NCBI RefSeq assembly: GCF_965227365.1
Contig: NZ_OZ245754.1
Span: forward strand, 2,356,001-2,420,000
From: Hwanghaeella sp965227365
GTDB lineage: Bacteria; Pseudomonadota; Alphaproteobacteria; UBA8366; Aestuariispiraceae
Direction of reading: 5' to 3'
DNA: 64,000 nt
The translations under genes were made by a program, and so were the position numbers. Below, piece by piece: positions 52,024 through 59,891 of this stretch (position 1 is its first letter; the number at the start of each line of letters is the position of its first letter). The notes under the pieces were generated by a model. It worked only from the letters and a program-made list of their open reading frames with translations. It searched no databases and was not told the origin of the DNA.

Positions 52024-52923
52024 ATGACGATGCGATTACGGATGCGCCAGTTGGAAGCCCTGATGACCGTCGCGGAAGCCGGTTCGATGACCCGCGCCGC
52101 CGAGGAACTGGGCATTTCCCAGCCGGCGGTAAGCCGATTGCTCTCGGACCTCTCCTCCCAAATCGGGTTCCAGTTGTTCCAGCGCCGCGACGGCGTGCTG
52201 ATCCCGACCCAGGAAGCGCGTTTTCTGCTGCCCGATATTCAGCGTGTCCTGGAACGGTTGGATCATATCCAGGAACTCAGCCGGAACCTGACCGAACGGA
52301 AGGCCGGGCATTTGAAGGTCGCCTGCCTGCCCGGATTCGCGACCAGTCATCTGCCGGATGTCCTGTCCGCCTTTCTGGAGGAACGGCCCGGCGTTACCGT
52401 CACGATCGAGCCAGACCGACCGGAGCGCATCATGGAATGGATGCTCAACGAACAATACGACCTGGGAATTACCGACGGGTTCGAAGGGCATCCCGCCGTG
52501 CAAAGCGAGACGATTGACCTCAGGACCGTTTGTATTTTCCCGGAAGGCCACCCTTTCGAGGAGAAAAAGATAATCCGCGCGCCGGACCTGGCAGACCAGA
52601 AAATCATTCATACCCGGCGGGACAGCCCGTTCTACCGTGCCTTCCAGGAGGCGGTACAATCCCAGGGGGTGGCAATCAATTCGCTGGTGGAGATCCGCCA
52701 ATTCACCGCCGCATGCGAACTGGTTTCCCGCGGCCTGGGCGTTTCGGTCATCAGCGAATTGGATGCGGAAGGATATCGCGGCCGCGGCGTGGCGTTCCGG
52801 CCCTTCGAACCGCGGATCCCTCACCGGCTCGCCATCGTTCGTCCGACCCATAAGAACCCATCCCTCGTCATGATGGAATTCATGGACATGTTCAGGGAAA
52901 GCGTCGCCCGATATCGGGTCTGA
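52024..52923 (+). CDS. LysR-family regulator, probable regulator of ugpBAEC
   Basis: A 299-residue protein with HTH 'LRMRQLEALMTVAEAGSMTRAAEELGISQPAVSRLLSDLS' (seen across 5-45) and a LysR substrate domain (about 90-295; 'LKVACLPGFATSHLPDVLSAF' to 'ELVSRGLGVSVISELDAEG'). Its divergence from ugpB and the shared boxes suggest it controls the transporter; PhoB control, common for ugp in enterics, has no visible site here. ATG 52024 is preferred to a TTG at 52015. Confidence 0.88.
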   Translation: MTMRLRMRQLEALMTVAEAGSMTRAAEELGISQPAVSRLLSDLSSQIGFQLFQRRDGVLIPTQEARFLLPDIQRVLERLDHIQELSRNLTERKAGHLKVACLPGFATSHLPDVLSAFLEERPGVTVTIEPDRPERIMEWMLNEQYDLGITDGFEGHPAVQSETIDLRTVCIFPEGHPFEEKKIIRAPDLADQKIIHTRRDSPFYRAFQEAVQSQGVAINSLVEIRQFTAACELVSRGLGVSVISELDAEGYRGRGVAFRPFEPRIPHRLAIVRPTHKNPSLVMMEFMDMFRESVARYRV

Positions 52924-53110
52924 CCCGTCTGTTCCAGACAGATATTTATTTTTCGCCGCCTATTGAATCGACGCGGAAATATACTGACGTCATTTTAGAA
53001 CCGTCGCCGGTCGACGGGCGGTTTACCCGCCCCGCACAACGCGGGTCGGCAGGCTTATTCAAAGAGGCCGCCTGCGCCGTAAAAGGCCGCGCCGAAGGAC
53101 GCAGCCCGCT

Positions 53111-53138
53111 GATGGAAAACTTCTGATGGAGAACTTCT
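53111..53138 (+). repeat. 14-bp tandem duplication at the start of the TauE/SafE gene
   Basis: GATGGAAAACTTCT (53111-53124) is followed at once by GATGGAGAACTTCT (53125-53138), one mismatch. The first copy creates a four-codon mini-ORF (MENF-stop) whose TGA overlaps the ATG of the real gene (TGATG). Confidence 0.8.
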
Positions 53139-53872
53139 GGGAAATCGCCGCCGTGGGGTTCGCCGCACAAATGGTCGACGGCGCCCTGGGTATGGCCTAC
53201 GGCCTGACATCGACCGCGCTGCTGCTGACCCTCGGCTATTCTCCCGCCAGCGCCAGTGCGGCGGTGCATCTGGCGGAAACCGCGACGACCGCCGTCAGCG
53301 CCGGTTCGCACCATGTAGCGAGGAATGTGGACTGGAAGCTGGTCCGTCCCATGGCGATCGCCGGGGTGCTCGGCGGCATATGCGGGGCCAGCCTGCTGGC
53401 GACCGGCATCGGCGACTTCCTGGTCCCCTTCGTGTCCGCCTATCTGACCGGCATGGGCGCCCTGATCCTTTGGAAAGCGTATCGCGCGACGCCGGGAATC
53501 CGGCCGCCGCGCGGGCTGCTGCCGCTCGGGGGGATCGGCGGCTTTCTGGATGCCATCGGCGGGGGCGGCTGGGGGCCGATCGTGTCCGGAACCCTGGTCG
53601 CGTCCGGCAATTCGGCGCGCCACATGATCGGATCGGCGATCGCCGCCGAGTTTTTCGTCACGACGGCGATCGCGATCACCTTCCTGGGCCATCTCGGTTG
53701 GCAGGATTTCGGCATGACGGCGGTTGCGCTTGTCGCGGGTAGCCTGCCGGCCGCCCCATTGTCGGCCTTCGTCGTCAGGGTCGCGCCCCGCCGTGCGCTG
53801 ATGATCGGTGTCGGCTGCCTTATCGTCGCGCTCGGCCTTCGCGGGTTATGGCGGGCATTGGGGACGGTCTGA
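53126..53872 (+). CDS. TauE/SafE family membrane permease
   Basis: A 248-residue protein with about eight helices. 'FAAQMVDGALGMAYGLTSTALLL' is the conserved first repeat and 'LGGIGGFLDAIGGGGWGPIVSGTLV' the second, giving the internal duplication of the family. These carry sulfonates, sulfite or organic anions out of (or into) the cell; the substrate is unknown. A mini-ORF made by a 14-bp duplication overlaps its start. It converges with a luciferase-like gene; no sulfur gene is next to it. Confidence 0.9.
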   Translation: MENFWEIAAVGFAAQMVDGALGMAYGLTSTALLLTLGYSPASASAAVHLAETATTAVSAGSHHVARNVDWKLVRPMAIAGVLGGICGASLLATGIGDFLVPFVSAYLTGMGALILWKAYRATPGIRPPRGLLPLGGIGGFLDAIGGGGWGPIVSGTLVASGNSARHMIGSAIAAEFFVTTAIAITFLGHLGWQDFGMTAVALVAGSLPAAPLSAFVVRVAPRRALMIGVGCLIVALGLRGLWRALGTV

Positions 53873-53884
53873 CCTCGATTGACG

Positions 53885-54877
53885 TCAGACCGGTTTGATC
53901 CCCGCCGCCTCGGCGATCAGATCGAAGGACCGAAGACGTGCCTGATGATCGAAGACGTCGGAGACGACGATCAATTCGTCGGCGCCGGTTTCCTTAACCA
54001 GCGCTTCCAGACCCGCCCGCACCGTCTCGGGAGAGCCGTAGATCGACCGGGCCAGCATCCTGCCTGCCTGTGCCTTTTCCATCGGCGACCAATAGGTTTC
54101 GATATCGTCGATCGGCGGTTTGCTGAGACCACGCGTGCCGCGGACGAGATTGGTGAAGGACATCTGCTGCGTGGTCGCCAGACGTCTTGCCTCTTCATCC
54201 GTGTCGGCGGCGATGACGTTGACGCCGACCATCGCATAGGGTTTGGCCAATTGCTCCGACGGCTTGAACCGGCTGCGGTAAAGCTCCATCGCCGGCAGCA
54301 GATAATCCGGCGCGAAGTGTGAGGCGAAGGCATAGGGCAGCCCCAACTCACCCGCCAGCATGGCCCCGAAATTGGAGGAACCGAGAATCCAGAGCGGCAC
54401 TTCCGTTCCGGCCGCCGGGATCGCGACAATACGCTGATCCGGCTGCGGCGGCGCCAGGAAGGCCTGAAGCTCCAGCACGTCCTGGGGGAAATTGTCGGAC
54501 GAGCCCGGGTCCCGCCGCAGCGCCCGCAGGGTCATCTGATCCGTCCCTGGCGCCCGGCCGAGGCCGAGATCGATCCGACCCGGGAACAGACGATCCAGCG
54601 TGCCGAACTGCTCGGCGATGATATAGGGCGCATGGTTCGGCAGCATGATGCCCCCTGCCCCGACGCGTATCCTGCTCGTCCCGGCCGCGATATGGCCGAT
54701 GACGACGGATGTGGCGGCGCTGGCAATGCCGGCCAGGTTGTGATGTTCCGCCACCCAGATCCGGTTATAGCCCCATTGCTCCGCGTGTTGGGCAACGTCA
54801 CGCGCATTGTACAGCGCGCCCGTCGCATCGGTCGCTTCGGTCACCCGGACAAGGTCTAGAATGGAAATCGGCGTCAT
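53885..54877 (-). CDS. LLM-class (luciferase-like) flavin-dependent oxidoreductase, MsnO8 type
   Basis: A 330-residue TIM-barrel enzyme. 'ISILDLVRVTEATDATGALYNARDVAQHAEQWGY' starts the family, 'WVAEHHNLAGIASAATSVVIGHIAAGTSRIRVGAGGIMLPNHAP' (about 41-84) and 'GRIDLGLGRAPGTDQMTLRALRR' are flavin-binding segments. Such enzymes use reduced FMN and oxygen, but the substrate of this branch is not known. It stands alone between the TauE/SafE and amidohydrolase genes. Confidence 0.88.
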   Translation of the reverse strand: MTPISILDLVRVTEATDATGALYNARDVAQHAEQWGYNRIWVAEHHNLAGIASAATSVVIGHIAAGTSRIRVGAGGIMLPNHAPYIIAEQFGTLDRLFPGRIDLGLGRAPGTDQMTLRALRRDPGSSDNFPQDVLELQAFLAPPQPDQRIVAIPAAGTEVPLWILGSSNFGAMLAGELGLPYAFASHFAPDYLLPAMELYRSRFKPSEQLAKPYAMVGVNVIAADTDEEARRLATTQQMSFTNLVRGTRGLSKPPIDDIETYWSPMEKAQAGRMLARSIYGSPETVRAGLEALVKETGADELIVVSDVFDHQARLRSFDLIAEAAGIKPV

Positions 54878-55012
54878 GGTCTCTTCAAGCTCTGTTCAGT
54901 TGGCCTAGAGACATAGCGAAGGAGTCGGGACTAAGGGAGGGCGCCTGAGGAAAAACGCACCGGCCGCGAAATCACAAGCGGGACCGCGGGAACGGATCGA
55001 AGACGGAACGGC

Positions 55013-55915
55013 CTATCGGGTCCCGATCAATGCGTTGGAAATATCCCGGTTGAACAGGCGTTCGGCATTCTCGTAGGCGATCTTCCGGGCGATGTCCGCC
55101 GGCAGTTTCGACAACCACAATCGGTTCGACGCGATGATATCGTCATAACGGTCCCACTGGCCGTTCACCCAGGTATCGCTACCCACCATCAAGCGGTCCT
55201 GGAAGTCGTAGATGATTTTTTCCCATGCCGGATCAAGTTTGTCGCCATGGCCGAGAATCGCGTGCTCCCGCAGGGAGGTATCCGCCACCAGGGTCGGAAA
55301 CGCCGCCATCAGGGCATGGACCGCTTCCGCCGGTTCGCCCAGGCCCGCATGGGCCCAGATGATCTTGACCGTGGGGTCGAGACCGTAGAGCCAGCGCACG
55401 GGCTCCGGCCCGGAATGGACATGCAGATAAATGTCCCGCGCCTTGGCCATGCCGATGACCTTGCGGAACAGCGGTTCATCCGACGTGTCGAGGTTATGAA
55501 TGTGAAACTCGCCGATCCCTTCATGCGGATAGGCGTCAAGGCGTTCCAGCAGATAGGCTTCCATGCCCGGCGATTTGGTCCAGTTCGAGGACCCGGCATT
55601 ACCGTGATAGGGCCGCAGTTCCGGAACGATCCGGCTGGGCGCGTATTCCCACAGCATGATGGTGCCTTCATCCGGCGTCGAGGAAACGAGCCCCATGGCC
55701 ACGCCGTTTCGATCCATCAATTCGATGATGCTCTCGACCGGATACGGTCCCCAGGCCGGTTCCTTGTAGTGGATATGGGCATCAAAGATCGGCAGGTCCT
55801 TCACCCCATCGCCGATCGGACCGTGCTCGTCGGCGCCGGCCGTCCCCGATAGCAGCGGCATCGCGAGGCAAAGGACCGCCGCGTGAAGCATTCCGGAAAA
55901 AACCACGTTGCGCAT
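55013..55915 (-). CDS. Secreted amidohydrolase (metal-dependent TIM-barrel)
   Basis: A 300-residue protein with a signal peptide (1-28, GTAGA|DE). 'FDAHIHYKEP' holds the first metal-binding histidines (D-x-H-x-H), 'YLHVHSGPEPVRW' and 'KIIWAHAGLGEP' the next histidines, and 'LMVGSDTWVNGQWDRYDDI' the last acidic residue. It is of the amidohydrolase-2 family, which hydrolyses or decarboxylates small organic compounds; export is unusual for it. AAGGGGCGGCACG precedes the ATG. It follows an aminotransferase gene, from which it is separated by a gap containing a 24-bp perfect palindrome. Confidence 0.85.
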   Translation of the reverse strand: MRNVVFSGMLHAAVLCLAMPLLSGTAGADEHGPIGDGVKDLPIFDAHIHYKEPAWGPYPVESIIELMDRNGVAMGLVSSTPDEGTIMLWEYAPSRIVPELRPYHGNAGSSNWTKSPGMEAYLLERLDAYPHEGIGEFHIHNLDTSDEPLFRKVIGMAKARDIYLHVHSGPEPVRWLYGLDPTVKIIWAHAGLGEPAEAVHALMAAFPTLVADTSLREHAILGHGDKLDPAWEKIIYDFQDRLMVGSDTWVNGQWDRYDDIIASNRLWLSKLPADIARKIAYENAERLFNRDISNALIGTR

Positions 55916-55927
55916 CGTGCCGCCCCT

Positions 55928-55951
55928 TCATCCGATCGATCGATCGGATGA
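55928..55951. promoter_or_regulatory. 24-bp perfect palindrome before the secreted amidohydrolase gene
   Basis: Each half reads TCATCCGATCGA, giving a perfect 12+12 palindrome with no centre. It lies 12 bases upstream of the ribosome site region of the amidohydrolase (start 55915) and 44 bases past the aminotransferase stop. It is either an operator or an intercistronic RNA hairpin. Confidence 0.6.
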
Positions 55952-55994
55952 GCCTGACGGAAAACCGAGAGGTCCGTAAAGGGCTTTCCGTCGG

Positions 55995-57128
55995 TCAGGC
56001 GGCCGCGGCCTGTTGCTCCCGCAGGAACCCGCTCATCCGTTTCAATCCTTCGCGGATGATCTCCGGCCCGTTGGCGTAGCCGATGCGCAGATATCCTTCC
56101 ATCTCCATGGCGCTGCCGGGGGTGAGCATGACGCCGGTCGCTTCCAGCAGCTTCACGCAAAATTCCTCGGACGTCATCGGCAGGTCGTATTTCAACAGCG
56201 CAGTGGTGCCCGACTTGGGCGCGATCCAGGAGATCAGCGGCTCGCCCTCCACCCATTCCGACAGGATGGCGCGGTTGGTGCGTGTGATCTGCTGACTGCG
56301 CCCCAGGATCTTGTCCCGGTTCTCCAGCGCGATGCAGGCGAAATGGTCATCCAGCATGCCGACGCTGATGGTATTGTAGTCCCGGTGGACGGCAACCGCA
56401 TGCAGAAGCTCAACCGGACCGACGATCCACCCCAGCCGCAGACCGGCCAGCGAATAGGCCTTGGACATGCTGGCGGTGCTGATCCCCTTCTCGTAGAGGT
56501 CGGCCATGGAAACGGTCGACCCGTCGCCGTCCTGGTCGGTTCCCCGATAAACCTCGTCGCAGAGAACCCAGGCGCCGCACTCCCGGGCGATCCCGGCGAT
56601 CTGTTCAAGATAGGCGCGGTCCATCAGCGAACCGGTCGGGTTGTTCGGATTATTGATCGCGATCAGCTTGGTGCCCGGCGTGGCGAGGCGCTTCAACGCG
56701 TCGAGATCGGGCAGAAATCCCGTCGCTTCGGTCAATCTGAGGATCTGGACGTCCGCGCCGTAGCTTTCCGGGATGGAGTAATGCTGTTGATAGGTCGGCA
56801 GGACCGAGATCACCCGGTCGCCCGGCTCGACCAGTGTCTCATGCACCAGCGCATTGGCGCCGATCGTGCCATGGGTCGCGACGACGTTTTCCGGTTTCTG
56901 CCGTTCATACAGCCCGGCAACCAACCTGCGCAGGCGGTCGCTGCCCTCGATCGCGCCATAGGTCAGTTTCATCGGCAGAAGTTCGGAGAGGATCGTCTCG
57001 GTCTTGCCCGCCATCGCCAGCAGTTCCTCGACGGTCAGCGACTGCACGCAGGTCTCCGCCAGGTTCAGCTCGCAATGGTTCTCATACCGGTTCATCCATA
57101 TCTCGACGCCGAAGTCGCGAATTTTCAT
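55995..57128 (-). CDS. Class I/II PLP-dependent aminotransferase-fold enzyme
   Basis: A 377-residue fold-type I enzyme. 'INNPNNPTGSLMD' (N of the PLP site), 'VLCDEVYRGT' (Asp to the ring nitrogen) and 'STASMSKAYSLAGLRLGWI' (PLP Lys) are present; 'YLRIGYANG' has the carboxylate-binding Arg. The N-terminus 'CELNLAETCVQSLTVEELL' and 'LPMKLTYGAIEGSDRLR' recall PLP enzymes acting on arginine (MppP/Ind4/capreomycidine-synthase-like), but that is only a resemblance from memory. It lies 29 bases after the ornithine-cyclodeaminase-like gene, so both probably act on one amino acid. Confidence 0.82.
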   Translation of the reverse strand: MKIRDFGVEIWMNRYENHCELNLAETCVQSLTVEELLAMAGKTETILSELLPMKLTYGAIEGSDRLRRLVAGLYERQKPENVVATHGTIGANALVHETLVEPGDRVISVLPTYQQHYSIPESYGADVQILRLTEATGFLPDLDALKRLATPGTKLIAINNPNNPTGSLMDRAYLEQIAGIARECGAWVLCDEVYRGTDQDGDGSTVSMADLYEKGISTASMSKAYSLAGLRLGWIVGPVELLHAVAVHRDYNTISVGMLDDHFACIALENRDKILGRSQQITRTNRAILSEWVEGEPLISWIAPKSGTTALLKYDLPMTSEEFCVKLLEATGVMLTPGSAMEMEGYLRIGYANGPEIIREGLKRMSGFLREQQAAAA

Positions 57129-57157
57129 AACATCAGTCCTCGGTTCTACCGTTCGTT

Positions 57158-58102
57158 TCAGTCTTCAAGCCCGCGGAGTACGGCCAGCGCCGCGGCCACA
57201 TCCTCCAGTCCCAGGCCGATGGACCGGAAGAAAACGGGGCGGTCGCCGCTGGGCGCCGCTGCGCGTCCGGCGACCAGTTCCGGAAGATCCCCGCGCAGGG
57301 CCTCCGCCGACCAGGTTCCCGCCGCCGCGGCCAGTTTCATCTCTCCGGCCGAGGCCGGGGTCGTCGCCCGATAGTCGCAATAGACGTCGAGGCCGTTCAG
57401 CGCAGCCGGATCGACCTCATGCGCGTTGGGAACATTCGTGCTGATCGAGGTCACCACCACACCGGGTTTCAACCCGGTCACGTCGATCACCGGCTTCCCG
57501 GCCGAGGTGCAGAGCATCACCACATCCGCACCCGCCGCAGCCGCGTTTGCGTCCGTGCCGATCACGATCGGCGTGCCCTGCTCCGTCCGTTTCGGCAGAT
57601 CCGGCTTGCCGGCGGCGGAAGGGGAACAGAGGCGTATTTCCGACCAAGGCCGAATTGCCTGCGCGTAGCGAAGATGGGCCAGGCCGACCGCGCCGGTGCC
57701 GATAATGGTCAGAACCCCGGCCTCTTCGCCTGCGAGGTGATCGGCCGCGATGACCGATGTCGCCGCCGTCCGTTCGGTCGTCAGGCGCATGGAATCGCAA
57801 AGCAGAAGAGGCACGCCGCTTTCCATCGACATCAGGAGGGTCCAGGCGGTTACCAGCGCCTTGCCTTCGCCCGGAATATACGGGGACAGCTTCGCGCCGA
57901 AGACATTCTGACCCGCCATCACGCCGAGATAGGTGATGAAATCGCCGTTGTTGCCCGGGAACAAACTGACGGTCTGGGGCGGCTGAACAGCCTGTCCGTC
58001 GGCCAGGGATCGGAACATGTCCTCCAAGACACCCCGAACGTCGATCCGGCCGACCAGATCGTCGATATCGCTTGCGTTCAGGATGCGCGGTTGAGCAGAC
58101 AT
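57158..58102 (-). CDS. Ornithine cyclodeaminase/mu-crystallin family protein
   Basis: A 314-residue NAD(P)-binding protein. 'GVLTIIGTGAVGLAHLRYAQAI' is the Rossmann loop, and 'KLSPYIPGEGKALVTAWTLLMSMESGVPLLLCDSMRLTTERTAATSVIAADHLA' (across about 90-150) matches the substrate region of this family, which includes ornithine cyclodeaminase, alanine dehydrogenase and ketimine reductases. With the PLP enzyme next to it, a ketimine reductase role is attractive but unproven. ATG 58102 follows TTGGGGGAAACG; earlier in-frame starts are not supported. Divergent from an XRE-cupin regulator. Confidence 0.87.
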   Translation of the reverse strand: MSAQPRILNASDIDDLVGRIDVRGVLEDMFRSLADGQAVQPPQTVSLFPGNNGDFITYLGVMAGQNVFGAKLSPYIPGEGKALVTAWTLLMSMESGVPLLLCDSMRLTTERTAATSVIAADHLAGEEAGVLTIIGTGAVGLAHLRYAQAIRPWSEIRLCSPSAAGKPDLPKRTEQGTPIVIGTDANAAAAGADVVMLCTSAGKPVIDVTGLKPGVVVTSISTNVPNAHEVDPAALNGLDVYCDYRATTPASAGEMKLAAAAGTWSAEALRGDLPELVAGRAAAPSGDRPVFFRSIGLGLEDVAAALAVLRGLED

Positions 58103-58171
58103 CGTTTCCCCCAAATACTGCGATGGAACGGAGCCCCTTGACGGCGATACCCGCTGGAGCGACAAAAAAAT

Positions 58172-58741
58172 ATGAGCAATATATTGCACAGTCAAGACCA
58201 GGACAGCGTCCTCGCCCATGTCTCGCAAAACCTGAAACGGTTGCGCGGCCGCGCGGGTTTGAGCCAGGCCGCCCTGGCCGAAGCATCCGGCATCAGCCGA
58301 CGCATGATCGTGGCGGTGGAAAGCGGCGACGCCAATATCAGCCTGTCCAGCCTGGATAAACTGGCCGCCGCGATGGGCGTCGGCTTCGTCGACCTTGTTC
58401 GTGATCCGACGCGGGACGCGATGAATGTCATCGACCAGGTGTTGTGGCGCGGACCGAAACCGGGCAGCGAGGCGACCCTGCTTGCCAGTACGCCGGCCGC
58501 ATCGGAAGCGCAGCTATGGCACTGGCATCTCAGCCCGGGGGACAGCTATATGGCGGAGCCCGACCCGCAAGGCTGGCATGAGATGGTTTTCGTGATCGAC
58601 GGTACGCTCACGCTGGACCTTTCCGGACGCCAACAAAGCCTGATGCCCGGCCAGTATGCCGCCTACCGTTCCGACCAGGAATACGCCTACCTGAACCGGG
58701 CGGAAATCGACCTGCGCTTCGTTCGGGTCGTCGTTTCGTGA
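58172..58741 (+). CDS. XRE-family regulator with cupin sensor domain
   Basis: A 189-residue protein. HTH_3 domain at about 17-72 ('LKRLRGRAGLSQAALAEASGISRRMIVAVESGDANISLSSLDKLA' region) and a cupin_2 domain at about 110-188 ('WHWHLSPGDSY', 'WHEMVFVIDGTLTLDLSGR', 'MPGQYAAYRSDQEYAY'). Such proteins sense a small molecule and usually control the neighbouring gene. It is divergent from the ornithine-cyclodeaminase-like gene with 69 bases between starts, so it probably controls the downstream three-gene unit (OCD-like, PLP enzyme, amidohydrolase). Confidence 0.92.
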   Translation: MSNILHSQDQDSVLAHVSQNLKRLRGRAGLSQAALAEASGISRRMIVAVESGDANISLSSLDKLAAAMGVGFVDLVRDPTRDAMNVIDQVLWRGPKPGSEATLLASTPAASEAQLWHWHLSPGDSYMAEPDPQGWHEMVFVIDGTLTLDLSGRQQSLMPGQYAAYRSDQEYAYLNRAEIDLRFVRVVVS

Positions 58742-58796
58742 CCATGGCGGGCGCCGCCCGACGGCAGCGCCCTGTATGGTTTGGGAAAGCCGGGCG

Positions 58797-59495
58797 TCAG
58801 TATTGGTCGTGAAGTTTGACCCAGCTCATGATGCCGTCGCCTTCATTGCGACCCTTGGGCGTCAGATCCATCCAGTTGAAAGCCCCGATCAACAGTTCCG
58901 CCCCGCGCTGATAGGTCGAATAGGTGTGGAATATGTCACCGCCCTCGTCTTTCACGAAAATACTGACGCCGAACAGATCGACGGGGTTCTCGATCCGGGA
59001 CTTGCCGTAATTGTATCGCGCCTCACCCGCGGCGCATTCCTCCTCCGTGAAGAAGACACCGAAATCATGGTTGAAATCGCTCTCGGCGGAGGAAACCCAT
59101 GGAAACGTCCAACCCATGCGAGTCTTCACGGATTGAATGCGATCCACCGGCACGCGGGATACCGCCGCGAAGGAGAGATCCCCCTGTTCGAAATGCCGGC
59201 GCGCCGCATCAATATGATCGCTGACGAAGGCACAGCCGTTACAGATATGATCAGACCCCGGAGACAGCATGAAGTTATAGACCGCAAGCTGACTGCGTCC
59301 GTCGAACAGATCCGACAGCGTGCGGACGCCTTCAGGGCCTTCGAAACGGTAGTCCTTCTCAAGCCGGAACCAAGGCAGGCGCCGGCGTTCCGCGCGCAAG
59401 GCATCCAATTGCCTCGTCATCTCCACCTCCCTGTCCAGCAACGCCTTGCGCGCCGACAGCCAGTCCTCGCGTGATATCACAACATCATGCATCAT
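58797..59495 (-). CDS. DUF899 thioredoxin-fold protein
   Basis: A 232-residue protein of the DUF899 family: 'RRLPWFRLEKDYRFEGPEG', 'NFMLSPGSDHICNGCAFVSDHID' (with a C-x-x-C where thioredoxins have their active site) and 'YQRGAELLIGAFNWMDLTPKGRNEG' are characteristic. The function is not known. The ATG at 59495 overlaps the stop of the next upstream small membrane protein by four bases, so both are translated together. Confidence 0.88.
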   Translation of the reverse strand: MMHDVVISREDWLSARKALLDREVEMTRQLDALRAERRRLPWFRLEKDYRFEGPEGVRTLSDLFDGRSQLAVYNFMLSPGSDHICNGCAFVSDHIDAARRHFEQGDLSFAAVSRVPVDRIQSVKTRMGWTFPWVSSAESDFNHDFGVFFTEEECAAGEARYNYGKSRIENPVDLFGVSIFVKDEGGDIFHTYSTYQRGAELLIGAFNWMDLTPKGRNEGDGIMSWVKLHDQY

Positions 59496-59797
59496 CTTGC
59501 TCCATTCCGTTCGGGTTTAAGGCGGCGTGATTTCCGCTTTCGGTCATCGGCAAGCCTCAGCCAGGCCGGAAGATGAAAAACACACATCAACAGATACATC
59601 GCCGTCATACCGCTCAGGTGCCGTGCGTCCGAGACCGGCCCGCAAAATGATGCATCCTCCGGCTGCAGCGCCGCGACGGCGGCCATAAACGCGAAGGTCG
59701 GCGCCGCCGCCAAACGCAGCACATACGCCGGGGCGATCCTTCTCGGCGGATTATTCTTTTCCGCTCCGGTTGCGATGACTGTTGCCATTTTCCTCAT
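59492..59797 (-). CDS. Small membrane protein coupled to the DUF899 gene
   Basis: A 101-residue protein with two hydrophobic stretches ('YVLRLAAAPTFAFMAAVAAL' about 25-44; 'LSGMTAMYLLMCVFHLPAWLRL' about 61-82) and a basic tail (DDRKRKSRRLKPERNGAR). No family name is certain. Its stop overlaps the DUF899 start (ATGA). ATG 59797 is given; ATG 59788 is also possible. Divergent from a TPR/winged-helix regulator that may control the pair. Confidence 0.7.
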   Translation of the reverse strand: MRKMATVIATGAEKNNPPRRIAPAYVLRLAAAPTFAFMAAVAALQPEDASFCGPVSDARHLSGMTAMYLLMCVFHLPAWLRLADDRKRKSRRLKPERNGAR

Positions 59798-59891
59798 TCC
59801 GATCAGACTTCAGCGCGTCCAGATGCGCCGCTGCCCCCGGAATACCGCCGCCGGGTCGAATGGCGTGAGTTACAATCGTGACGGGATTTCA

